Below, piece by piece: positions 51,443-59,223 of a DNA stretch of 64,000 nucleotides. The translations under genes were made by a program, and so were the position numbers. A model generated the notes under the pieces. That model had not been told where the DNA came from, ran no database searches, and saw only the letters and a program-made list of their open reading frames with translations. The stretch is from contig NZ_JAHKRC010000020.1 in the NCBI RefSeq assembly GCF_019345465.1, positions 1-64,000 on the forward strand, read 5' to 3'. This stretch comes from Pseudomonas sp. NKUCC02_KPG (lineage in GTDB: Bacteria > Pseudomonadota > Gammaproteobacteria > Pseudomonadales > Pseudomonadaceae). Numbering within the stretch: the stretch's first letter is position 1; every line of letters begins with the position of its first letter.

Positions 51443-52234
51443 TTATGCCGCTTTCGGTTTAGGCGCAAATTTGGGCGCATGCAGGCCCATTGTCATGCCT
51501 TTTTCGACCATGCCCATGATGTCTTCGTGGGCCAGATCAAACAGACGCTTCAAGTCCGGCAGGACAAAATACAGCGGCTGCAAAATATCGATGCGATACG
51601 GCGTGCGCATGGCTTCCAGCGGATCGAAGGCCTGATGTTCCGGTTCTGACGACAGGCTGTAAACCGTTTCTTTGGGCGACGAAAGAATCCCGCCGCCATA
51701 AATGCGTTTGCCTTCCGGGGTGTCCACCAGGCCAAACTCGATGGTCATCCAGTACAGGCGGGCCAGATACACCCGTTGTTCCTTGCTCGCTTGCAGCCCC
51801 AGCTTGCCGTAGGTGTGGGTGAATTCGGCAAACCACGGGTTGGTGAGCAGCGGGCAGTGGCCGAAAATCTCGTGGAAAATGTCTGGCTCTTGCAGGTAAT
51901 CCAGCTCTTCAGGGGTGCGAATGAAGGTCGCTACCGGGAACTGCTTATTGGCCAGCAATTCAAAGAAGGTCTGGAAGGGGATCAGTGCGGGAACGCGGGC
52001 AACTTGCCAGCCAGTGGTGGCACCCAGTACCTGATTGATTTCGCTCAGTTGCGGGATGCGATCGTGGGGCAGGCCCAGCTTTTCGATGCCTTGCATGTAC
52101 TCTGGGCAGGCGCGGCCTTCCAGCAGTTTGAGCTGACGGGTGATCAGCGTATTCCACACCGCGTGTTCGGCAGGTGTGTAGTCGATAAAGCCATTGGCAT
52201 CCGGCTCACGGGCGACGTATTTCGTTTGCTTCAT
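51443..52234 (-). CDS. phhA: phenylalanine 4-monooxygenase PhhA
   Basis: A 263-residue non-haem iron hydroxylase that turns phenylalanine into tyrosine with tetrahydrobiopterin and oxygen. The iron His residues lie in FHEIFGHCPLLTNP, and the Glu ligand in MTIEFGLVDTPEGKRIYGGGILSS. The length matches bacterial PhhA. It is the first gene of phhABC and diverges from phhR, which activates it through the shared intergenic region with a TyrR-like box. TCTCC/GGAGAG ribosome site precedes the start. Confidence 0.95.
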   Translation of the reverse strand: MKQTKYVAREPDANGFIDYTPAEHAVWNTLITRQLKLLEGRACPEYMQGIEKLGLPHDRIPQLSEINQVLGATTGWQVARVPALIPFQTFFELLANKQFPVATFIRTPEELDYLQEPDIFHEIFGHCPLLTNPWFAEFTHTYGKLGLQASKEQRVYLARLYWMTIEFGLVDTPEGKRIYGGGILSSPKETVYSLSSEPEHQAFDPLEAMRTPYRIDILQPLYFVLPDLKRLFDLAHEDIMGMVEKGMTMGLHAPKFAPKPKAA

Positions 52235-52315
52235 GGGGCTCTCCGCAAGGAAATCGTTTTTATTATTCGGTGTTGTTGCGATGCCTTAGTGATACCCCAA
52301 GTGATTGCTCCGTGC

Positions 52316-52331
52316 AGCTAGCCTAAAGCCA
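52316..52331 (-). promoter_or_regulatory. weak -24/-12-like site upstream of phhA
   Basis: On the minus strand TGGCTT-TAGGC-TAGCT has the GG-N10-GC spacing of a sigma-54 promoter, 82 bp before phhA, but its match is modest. PhhR lacks the GAFTGA motif, so the sigma-70 alternative must stay open. Confidence 0.3.
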
Positions 52332-52357
52332 GTAATGCTGGGATGATGGCGATTATT

Positions 52358-52375
52358 CGTAAAGTATTCGTTACG
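52358..52375. promoter_or_regulatory. TyrR/PhhR box
   Basis: CGTAAA-gtattc-GTTACG is an 18-bp dyad that follows the TyrR consensus TGTAAA-N6-TTTACA. It lies between the divergent phhA and phhR genes, 124 bp from the phhA start, and is the likely binding site of PhhR. Confidence 0.65.
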
Positions 52376-52473
52376 ATGTGAGGGTTTGGCTGTCATTGCT
52401 CAGTTTTAAACAGCGCAACTGTCACAAAATCGTGACGATGAAATGCCTGCCAGCGCATTAAATATCCCCAAAT

Positions 52474-52558
52474 GTGGGAGCGGGCTTGTTCGCGATTGCA
52501 GCCATGAGGTGTACCCGCCAGATCGCGGTGCCTGAATCGCGAGCAAGCCCGCTCCCAC
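52474..52558. repeat. REP pair (family 1, REPIN)
   Basis: GTGGGAGCGGGCTTGTTCGC at 52474 and its near-exact complement ending at 52558. It lies in the divergent phhA/phhR region, on the phhR side, 38 bp before its start codon, so it may sit in the phhR leader. Confidence 0.85.
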
Positions 52559-52596
52559 CTTTGATCTTCATTTTCAGGAACTGCCGAGCCATCCCC

Positions 52597-54153
52597 ATGC
52601 GTATCAAAGTCCACTGCCAAAACCGGATTGGCATCCTTCGCGACATCCTTAACCTGTTGGTCGCCTACGGCATCAACGTGAAGCGGGGGGAGGTCGGGGG
52701 CGATCAGGGCAACGCGATTTATCTGTACTGCCCCAATCTGATCAACCTGCAGTTCCAGGCCCTGCGTCCGAAGTTTGAAACCATCGCCGGAGTGTTCGGA
52801 GTCAAGCGCGTAGGTTTGATGCCCAGTGAGCGCAGGCATATGGAGCTCAATGCCTTGCTCGGGGCCCTGGAGTTTCCGGTGCTGTCCATTGACATGGGAG
52901 GCTGCATCGTCGCCGCCAACCGTGCGGCTGCGCAGTTGCTGGGGGTACGGGTCGACGAGGTGCCGGGCATTTCCCTGTCCCGTTATGCCGAAGACTTCGA
53001 CCTGCCCGAGCTGGTGCGGGTCAACAAGTCGCGGATCAACGGCTTGCGGGTCAAGATCAAGGGGCTTGTGTACCTGGCTGACATTGCACCCTTGCAACTG
53101 GAGCACGATGAAAGCGAAGCGATGGCCGGTGCCGTCTTGACCCTGCACCGTGCCGACCGCGTGGGCGAGCAAATCTACAACGTGCGCAAACAGGAGTTGC
53201 GAGGCTTCGACAGTATTTTCCAAAGCTCCAAGGTCATGGCTGCCGTGGTGCGTGAAGCCCGGCGCATGGCGCCACTGGACGCGCCTCTCTTGATAGAAGG
53301 CGAAACCGGCACCGGCAAAGAACTGCTGGCGCGCGCCTGCCACCTGGCCAGCCCCCGTGGGCAGTCGCCACTGATGGCGCTCAACTGTGCCGGGCTGCCC
53401 GAGTCGATGGCTGAAACCGAGCTGTTCGGGTATGGGCCGGGGGCTTTTGAAGGCGCACGGGCCGAAGGCAAGCTCGGCCTGCTTGAGCTGACAGCAGGCG
53501 GTACGTTGTTTCTTGATGGTGTAGGCGAAATGAGTCCGCGCTTGCAGGTCAAACTGCTGCGCTTTTTGCAGGATGGCTGCTTTCGGCGTGTGGGCAGTGA
53601 TGAAGAGGTGTATCTGGATGTGCGGGTAATGTGCGCCACCCAGGTCGACCTGTCCGAGCTGTGCGCCCGCGGGGAGTTTCGCCAGGACCTCTACCACCGG
53701 CTCAACGTGCTGTCCCTGCATATTCCGCCGCTGCGCGATTGCCTTGACGGGCTGGAGCCTCTGGTCGAGCACTTCCTGGATCAGGCCAGCCGGCAGATCG
53801 GTTGTTCGCTGCCGCGTCTGGCGCCTGCCGCAATGGACCGCTTGAGCCACTACCACTGGCCCGGCAATGTGCGTCAATTGGAGAACGTGCTGTTCCAGGC
53901 GCTTTCGCTGTGTGATGGCGGCGTGGTCAAGGCCGAGCATATTCGCCTGCCGGACTACGGCGTGCGCCAGCCGCTGGGCGAGTTCTCGCTGGAAGGCGGG
54001 TTGGACCACATTGTCGGCCGTTTCGAAAAGGCGGTGCTGGAGCAACTGTATTCCGAGCACCCCAGCAGCCGATTGCTGGGCAAGCGACTGGGGGTTTCCC
54101 ACACCACCATCGCCAACAAGCTGCGTGAGTACGACATCATCAAGCCGGGCTAG
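52597..54153 (+). CDS. phhR: TyrR-family regulator PhhR
   Basis: A 518-residue regulator of aromatic amino-acid catabolism. Domains in order: an N-terminal ACT ligand domain (1-75, MRIKVHCQNRIGILRDILNL), a PAS domain (about 80-190), an AAA+ domain (about 205-430) with Walker A GETGTGKE at 235-242, Walker B TLFLDGVGE and Arg finger area, and a Fis-type helix-turn-helix (about 490-515; RLLGKRLGVSHTTIANKLREY). The loop that contacts sigma-54 reads GAFEGA instead of GAFTGA, as in TyrR-like proteins that act with sigma-70. The start is the ATG at 52597, after the REP pair. Confidence 0.92.
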   Translation: MRIKVHCQNRIGILRDILNLLVAYGINVKRGEVGGDQGNAIYLYCPNLINLQFQALRPKFETIAGVFGVKRVGLMPSERRHMELNALLGALEFPVLSIDMGGCIVAANRAAAQLLGVRVDEVPGISLSRYAEDFDLPELVRVNKSRINGLRVKIKGLVYLADIAPLQLEHDESEAMAGAVLTLHRADRVGEQIYNVRKQELRGFDSIFQSSKVMAAVVREARRMAPLDAPLLIEGETGTGKELLARACHLASPRGQSPLMALNCAGLPESMAETELFGYGPGAFEGARAEGKLGLLELTAGGTLFLDGVGEMSPRLQVKLLRFLQDGCFRRVGSDEEVYLDVRVMCATQVDLSELCARGEFRQDLYHRLNVLSLHIPPLRDCLDGLEPLVEHFLDQASRQIGCSLPRLAPAAMDRLSHYHWPGNVRQLENVLFQALSLCDGGVVKAEHIRLPDYGVRQPLGEFSLEGGLDHIVGRFEKAVLEQLYSEHPSSRLLGKRLGVSHTTIANKLREYDIIKPG

Positions 54154-54187
54154 CGTGTGAGGTGTCGCCCTGGGGAGTGCTCGGCAA

Positions 54188-56767
54188 CTAGCCCTTGAAG
54201 CTTCCCGCCACGCCCTTTGCCTGATCCAGCCAGCCCCTGGTTGGCTCAGCCTGGGGCGTTTGTGTTTGCAGCGCTTGTTCCAGCAGGTTGTTGGCTTTAA
54301 GTGCTTGCGCGGCCTTGAGGATCGAAATCAAATTATCCGTAGTGGCGGTTTTTTCGGTCAATGCAGGTGGCACGGGCAGCGCCTGGGCCGCTTTCACTGC
54401 GTCGCCGGTGTTTTTGGTAAAGGCGCATACGGTTTCTATGTTTTCGATCATCGGCAGTGACAGGCGGGTCACGGTGTCAAACGCACTGATAAACGGGAAC
54501 TCCACCTTGCCGCGAAGCACCGGGGTGCCCAGGCTTGGCAGAATCAGCCCCACCAGATAACGCGGGTTCTGGCGCCTGATCGTCAGGCCGACACTGGCCA
54601 CCGCCAGGGCCACGCCCACCACACGCCCAACGTTCACCAGCAGCGACAGTTCGTTGTTGGATTGAGTGTCGAAGAAGATCCCGCGGTACCGAAAGTAGTC
54701 GCTAAACACCTCCCGCTCGTTCAAGGCCGCGTTCATGAACCAGGCGCGGGAATCATGCACATGCTCGTCAAACAGGCCCACGATCGCCCAGGCTTTGTCG
54801 TTCACCGGCTTGCCGTTGGCGCCGAACAGCAGGGCGTAATTTTCTTCACCGGCCTGGCGCAGCTTGGCATAGTGCTCGGCCTCATCCTGGCCGTTGGTCA
54901 TATACACCAGCCCGCCCACCAGGGTGTTGGCGAGGGTGCCAAAGCTGATCATCTCGCTCAAGGTCAGGTTCCACTCCGGCACGTAGTCGCGCCGAAAGTC
55001 GGCCATGGCGTTGCTCAACTGGCGGTAATCCAGGTTGGGCTCGAACACTTTGCTGGTGTTGAACGAGGCGGCAGGTTGGGTGCCGGTGCGCTTTTCATAA
55101 GCCTCTTTTGTGGCTTGATGTTTTTTTTGCGACGCCCGCTCGGCGTCTGACCAGACCGGTGCTTTAGAGCCGGCGCGCAGGGCGGCATCTTCTTCGAGCT
55201 GCATGGCGTGCAGGGCCTCGAACGCGTCGACTTCGTCGCCGTTCATATCGCTCGTGGGGCCGTTTTGCAGCACCCGCCGATTGAGACTCGTCCACTTGAT
55301 CCAGTTCATGGCGTAACGGCTGATGCGCCAACCGGTAATCACCCCGGCCTCGCGGGCCATGACCTCTTCCAGCGGGCCGTTGTCCATATTGTCGAGCCAG
55401 GTGTTGAAACGTTCGATCAGGGTGGGGTCGACGTCGTATTCTCGGGCTGTTGATCCGGCCATAACTAACCACGGCCATCGTACTTCCAACTCAGCGCCTA
55501 GTGCCGACTGCGGGGCCTGCAATGGCGCCCCAACCTTGTACGCCTCGCTGTACATATGATGCAGGGCAATTTGCGATAACACCTCATGGCCACCTGCTGC
55601 AGCTTTGCCCTGATCGCCGGGCGGGTAGCCGCCGCCAACGTCGGAGTGCATGCCGGGGTAGATATATTCCGTGGTGCCGTTGCGATAGGTGGACAGGCAG
55701 TTCGGGTCATCCGGATCGGCCTGGCGCCGGATCGAGTCCAGGGGAAAGCAACTGCGCTGCTCGTGGGCTGCCACCATATGCACGCAGCGCTCCAGAAATT
55801 CTTCGGAGTCGGACAGGCGCAGGGTGCCGTCGGCCCAGCCCATGTGGCCTGCGGCAAATGGCGCCAGATAGGGGATACCCACTGAGGCCACGGTATCGAA
55901 CAGCCCCATAAACACAATCTTGATCGGCAGCCCGGCAAACAGGTAGCAGGTGGTGCCTTCCACTTCGACCTTGGTCAGGGCTTCCAGCCAGTTGGCAAAT
56001 GCCCGCGCCTGGGCGGCGCCCCGTGAAAAGCCGTACACGAACAGGCGTATGGCCTTGATGGTCGGGATGGTCTTGCCGGCATGAGCGGCGTCGATCTGGG
56101 CTTTGAGTTCGGCCAGGGGCTGGGCCAACACTTCCTTGCGGCGGGTATAGCTGTTTTTGAAGACCGAAGCTGCGAGCATATCTTCGGTGAGACTGGTGCC
56201 CATTTTTTGTACCAGAGCGTAGCTTTCCGACATGGTCGGCGGCTTTTGATGGCACGCTTTTTTCAGCGCATCTATCAAACGGGTCAGCCCCCAGTTGATC
56301 CGGTTCTCTCCGCCTGTCGACATCGTCAAACCTTGGCTATCTGGTTTGAATTCGCCTATTTCCTTGAACTCGGTGCCAACGCCTTGCATGTAATAGGCAT
56401 AGAAGCCTTCATTCTCAGACGTTTCCTTGTCATCCCTGCCTAAACTTGCGTGATACAGGCGTGCCACATTGGTAGTGGTCGAAGGCAAAGCCAGGCTGTC
56501 TGTTGGTTCATGGTTGTTGGTGCCGTCAAAGCAAAGGGTGATCGTCACGATTTGCATACAGGGCCGGCCCGCGTAAGCCCATCCGGCTGCATGAGCAGCG
56601 TCCATTGCTTGTTGTTCGAACGGGTCGAAGGCTTGCTGTTGCTTTCGATAATTGAAAAGCACATCTCCCGGTGTTTGGGGTAAAAGCCCGCCCATTTTGA
56701 AGTCGGGGGTCAGGCTGAGAAATTCGCCAGTGGATCTTTTAGGGCGCGGCGTCATGGTTTCGGACAT
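54188..56767 (-). CDS. DUF2235 phospholipase, Tle1-like T6SS effector candidate
   Basis: An 859-residue protein with a DUF2235 alpha/beta-hydrolase fold (about 70-400): FDGTNN at 80-85, nucleophile Ser248 in GFSRG, Asp291 in GLFDTVASVG and His374 in GMHSDVGGGYPP, the catalytic triad of the Tle1 family (P. aeruginosa PA3290 type). The C-terminal half (about 450-859) is unlike known enzymes and holds one hydrophobic segment (VNVGRVVGVALAVASVGLTI). There is no signal peptide, so delivery would be by the type VI machinery; no vgrG, hcp or PAAR gene is in the window. Two lipoprotein immunity candidates lie directly upstream, the nearest overlapping its start. Confidence 0.85.
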   Translation of the reverse strand: MSETMTPRPKRSTGEFLSLTPDFKMGGLLPQTPGDVLFNYRKQQQAFDPFEQQAMDAAHAAGWAYAGRPCMQIVTITLCFDGTNNHEPTDSLALPSTTTNVARLYHASLGRDDKETSENEGFYAYYMQGVGTEFKEIGEFKPDSQGLTMSTGGENRINWGLTRLIDALKKACHQKPPTMSESYALVQKMGTSLTEDMLAASVFKNSYTRRKEVLAQPLAELKAQIDAAHAGKTIPTIKAIRLFVYGFSRGAAQARAFANWLEALTKVEVEGTTCYLFAGLPIKIVFMGLFDTVASVGIPYLAPFAAGHMGWADGTLRLSDSEEFLERCVHMVAAHEQRSCFPLDSIRRQADPDDPNCLSTYRNGTTEYIYPGMHSDVGGGYPPGDQGKAAAGGHEVLSQIALHHMYSEAYKVGAPLQAPQSALGAELEVRWPWLVMAGSTAREYDVDPTLIERFNTWLDNMDNGPLEEVMAREAGVITGWRISRYAMNWIKWTSLNRRVLQNGPTSDMNGDEVDAFEALHAMQLEEDAALRAGSKAPVWSDAERASQKKHQATKEAYEKRTGTQPAASFNTSKVFEPNLDYRQLSNAMADFRRDYVPEWNLTLSEMISFGTLANTLVGGLVYMTNGQDEAEHYAKLRQAGEENYALLFGANGKPVNDKAWAIVGLFDEHVHDSRAWFMNAALNEREVFSDYFRYRGIFFDTQSNNELSLLVNVGRVVGVALAVASVGLTIRRQNPRYLVGLILPSLGTPVLRGKVEFPFISAFDTVTRLSLPMIENIETVCAFTKNTGDAVKAAQALPVPPALTEKTATTDNLISILKAAQALKANNLLEQALQTQTPQAEPTRGWLDQAKGVAGSFKG

Positions 56768-57285
56768 GTGGCAGGCTCCTGCATTTTTTGAGGGTAATGA
56801 AACGGATAATCCGGCAGGCCGGGATAGGTCGCTCCAGCCGATACCGCGACCTGGTTACACGGCAAGAAATGCACGTTCACAAGTCCCAGATCTTCATACG
56901 GCGCAACAGCGGCAACAGCGCGATGGCGGGTGTAGTGGGTTTCGTGCTCATCCATACGTTTTCGCCACCCATCAGAAAACATCGGCTCAGGCCATCTTCC
57001 GTAGGCATACGGATCAGGGTCTTTTTCCCACTCGACCACTACGGTCAAGCCGGGGTGCCATTTCACGGGAAGCGTGGCGCAGCAGTTCTGTTTGCCGCCG
57101 CCGCCATAGGGGCTGATGTTGGGCCCGCCATTGCCATTGACCGAAAACCGGTTAATCGCCGCCGAGGTATGGCTATAACCCTCGATTGGCGCGCCCAGTC
57201 GGTCAGGCAGGGAGTCGGCACAGCCCTGTAGCGCAATCCCGGCGATAAACATCACCAGCAGTGAGCGAGTCATGGTTTCGGACAT
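56752..57285 (-). CDS. lipoprotein immunity candidate (DUF3304-like), copy adjacent to effector
   Basis: A 177-residue protein whose N-terminus (MSETMTRSLLVMFIAGIALQGC) contains a lipoprotein signal with Cys22, predicting a periplasmic membrane-anchored protein. Its mature part is about 85 percent identical, by eye, to the copy at 57270 and belongs to what I recall as the DUF3304/Tli1-type immunity family. Four Cys follow (NCCATLP, FLPCNQV, ATCPKP). The first six residues are identical to those of the effector; both share the ribosome site GGAG 8 bp upstream. Its stop overlaps the effector start. Confidence 0.78.
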   Translation of the reverse strand: MSETMTRSLLVMFIAGIALQGCADSLPDRLGAPIEGYSHTSAAINRFSVNGNGGPNISPYGGGGKQNCCATLPVKWHPGLTVVVEWEKDPDPYAYGRWPEPMFSDGWRKRMDEHETHYTRHRAVAAVAPYEDLGLVNVHFLPCNQVAVSAGATYPGLPDYPFHYPQKMQEPATCPKP

Positions 57286-57750
57286 GTGGCAGGCTCCTGC
57301 ATTTTTTGAGGGTAATGAAACGGATAATCCGGCCGGCCGGGATAGGTCGCTCCAGCTGATACCGCAACTTGGTTACATGGTAAGAAATGCACGTTTACAA
57401 GCCCCAACTCTTCATACGGCGCCACTGCTACAACGGCGCGATGGCGTGTGTATTGAGCTTCGTGCTCTTGAGCGGCCTTGGACCAGGCATCGGAATACCG
57501 GGGCTTGGGCCAGTCGGCATACGCATGCGGATCAGGGTCTTTCTCCCACTCGACCACCACGGTCAAGCCGGGGTGCCATTTCACGGGAAGCGTGGCGCAG
57601 CAGTTCTGTTTGGCGCCGCCGCCATAGGGGCTGATGTTGGGTCCGCCATTGCCATTCACGGAAAACCGGTTGATCGCCGCCGAGGTATGGCTATAGCCCT
57701 CGATTGGCGCGCCCAGTCGGTCAGGCAAGGCGTCGGCACAGCCCTGTAGC
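56752..57750. repeat. tandem duplication of the immunity gene
   Basis: Two units, offset by 518 bp, carry nearly identical DNA from the gene end to the lipobox (for example GTCATGGTTTCGGACATGTG at both starts). Similarity drops in the middle (about 56900-57000 versus 57420-57520). Confidence 0.85.
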
Positions 57751-57791
57751 AAGAGGGCGCTGATTGATATCAAAAGATGCAAGCGGTTCAT
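57270..57791 (-). CDS. lipoprotein immunity candidate (DUF3304-like), upstream copy
   Basis: A 173-residue lipoprotein beginning MNRLHLLISISALLLQGCAD, with the same mature body as its tandem neighbour. Differences cluster in the region near DPHAYADWPKPRYSDAWSKAAQ, the likely effector-contact or specificity segment. Its stop overlaps the start of the next copy (ATGA). I take the ATG at 57791, which puts the lipobox LLQGC at the normal place. It is the first gene of a three-gene transcript: immunity, immunity, effector. Confidence 0.75.
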   Translation of the reverse strand: MNRLHLLISISALLLQGCADALPDRLGAPIEGYSHTSAAINRFSVNGNGGPNISPYGGGAKQNCCATLPVKWHPGLTVVVEWEKDPDPHAYADWPKPRYSDAWSKAAQEHEAQYTRHRAVVAVAPYEELGLVNVHFLPCNQVAVSAGATYPGRPDYPFHYPQKMQEPATCPKP

Positions 57792-57856
57792 GAGTGGGTC
57801 TTGTCTCTTGTCAGGCTTATTGAAAGAACAGCGCCCAGTGCAATGCCAATGGGTGT

Positions 57857-58093
57857 TTGCCAAGTGTCTTTGAAGTATCAGTGAGATTATTAAGATGCCC
57901 GCGAGCGCGGCTGAAGTTCGGGCGTCTTGTAACTATCAAGTCTGATGTCGATAAAATCAATGCTCTTTGGGTTGTTGATATAAGTTTGCCAATGCAGGGG
58001 GGTGAAGTGTTTAAACAAATAAACGAAACTTATAAAAGTGCGCAAGAAGTTGCGCAGTACTGTTCGGTTTCTTGTGTTTTAGTCGGCAGATAA
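57857..58093 (+). other. AT-rich orphan ORF, possibly a gene remnant
   Basis: A 78-codon frame starting only at TTG with no ribosome site. Its second half (about VTIKSDVDKINALWVVDISL... QINETYKSAQEVAQYC) looks like protein but has AT-rich codons unlike the neighbours. It may be a fragment of a transferred gene. A 10-bp imperfect hairpin (57892-57928) lies inside its 5' part. I would not call it a working gene. Confidence 0.25.
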
Positions 58094-58141
58094 CTGTTCG
58101 TCAGTTTGTTCTTGTAATAAGTGTGCAACTTCTTGCGCACT
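58036..58141. repeat. 17-bp inverted repeat built of two palindromes
   Basis: AGTGCGCAAGAAGTTGC (58036-58052) and its exact complement (58125-58141) flank 72 bp. Each arm itself belongs to a TGCGCAA-N4-TTGCGCA palindrome (58038-58055, and 58122-58139 with one change). The core TGCGCAA also recurs at 58369 inside the flgF promoter. Confidence 0.8.
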
Positions 58142-58365
58142 GGTTAATACCGAGCATTTGCGTGAATTGTCGGCGCCAGGATTGTCAGAGGCAGGTTGGG
58201 GGCAAGGGATGCGCAAGGCTTTGCGGGTTTTGCGTCGTCAGCGACACGTTTCTGGCCATGCATTGCCGCAACCGGCATAACCCCGCCGTTTTCATCCCGC
58301 TGATCTTGCCCCGCACCGCACCCCATCTCCTCGCAAACCCGCGCCGCACAGCGTCAAAAAATAGT

Positions 58366-58381
58366 TGGTGCGCAAATTGCT
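58366..58381 (+). promoter_or_regulatory. sigma-54 promoter of the flgF operon
   Basis: TGGTGC-GCAAA-TTGCT has the -24 GG and -12 GC 10 bp apart and a perfect TTGCT. It lies 57 bp before the flgF start. In Pseudomonas the flgFGHIJKL operon is known to be RpoN dependent, supporting the call. Confidence 0.75.
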
Positions 58382-58437
58382 TTAACCACGGCAGTACAGC
58401 GGTGGGCGGCAAGCGTCCGTCAGACAGAGGAAAGACT

Positions 58438-59178
58438 GTGGACAAGTACCTATATGTGGCAATGACCGGCGCCAGTCAGAACGCTCTGGCGCAAAAGGCC
58501 CATGCCAACAATTTGGCGAACATCTCGACCAACGGTTTTCAGCGTGACCTGGAACAGGCCCGTTCGATGCCGGTGTTCGGTGACAGCTTTCCTGCGCGTG
58601 CCTTTGCCTTGAGCGAACGCCCTGCGACCGACTTCACTCCCGGCGCTCTGGTTGAAACAGGGCGGGATCTGGATGTGGCCGTGTCCGGCGATGGCTGGCT
58701 GGCCGTGCAGGCACCCGACGGCAGTGAGGCCTATGTGCGTACCGCGAGCATGAATGTGGACGCCCTGGGCATTCTGCGTGCTGGCAACGGGATGCCGATT
58801 ATGGGCAACGGCGGGCCGATCGCGGTGCCGCCCCAGCAACAGATCGAAGTCGGCCAGGACGGCACCATCAGCATTCGTGCCCAGGGCGAAGGCCCACGGG
58901 TGATGGCGCAAGTGGACCGCATCAAGCTGGTCCAGCCGGACCTGAAAACCATGAGCAAGGGCCTGGACGGCCTTATCCACACCAACGACGGCCAACCGGC
59001 GCCAGCCGACGCCAACGTGCAGGTGGTCTCGGGGTTTCTGGAGGCGAGCAACGTCAATGCCGTCGATGAAATGACCTCGGTGCTGGCTCTGTCCAAGCAG
59101 TTCGAACTGCACATCAAAATGATGAACACCGCCAAAGAAGACGACCAGGCCATGACTCGGGTCTTGTCCATCAGCTAA
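58438..59178 (+). CDS. flgF: flagellar basal-body rod protein FlgF
   Basis: A 246-residue proximal rod protein. It begins MDKYLYVAMTGASQNALAQKAHANNLANISTNGFQ, the flagellar rod N-terminal signature, and ends with the C-terminal rod motif GFLEASNVNAVDEMTSVLALSKQFELHIKMMNTA. The start is GTG at 58438, with AGAGGA 5 bp upstream. It heads a run with flgG, flgH, flgI, flgJ and flgK with intervals of 10-45 bp. flgE is not immediately upstream, as it is in P. aeruginosa. Confidence 0.95.
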   Translation: MDKYLYVAMTGASQNALAQKAHANNLANISTNGFQRDLEQARSMPVFGDSFPARAFALSERPATDFTPGALVETGRDLDVAVSGDGWLAVQAPDGSEAYVRTASMNVDALGILRAGNGMPIMGNGGPIAVPPQQQIEVGQDGTISIRAQGEGPRVMAQVDRIKLVQPDLKTMSKGLDGLIHTNDGQPAPADANVQVVSGFLEASNVNAVDEMTSVLALSKQFELHIKMMNTAKEDDQAMTRVLSIS

Positions 59179-59223
59179 TTACTTGAACGCAGCGCCGAAA
59201 AACCGGCGCGCGAGGAGAGCACC

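Noticed and set aside
52393-54102. A 569-codon open frame antisense to phhR
   Set aside because: Shadow of phhR that even runs through the REP pair; not a gene.
56652-57634. Plus-strand frames over the immunity genes (154 and 120 codons)
   Set aside because: Antisense to the lipoprotein genes; they resemble one another only because the underlying DNA is duplicated.
54188-58093. Complete type VI secretion cluster
   Set aside because: Only an effector and immunity genes are present. No vgrG, hcp, PAAR, tss or adaptor gene is in the window.
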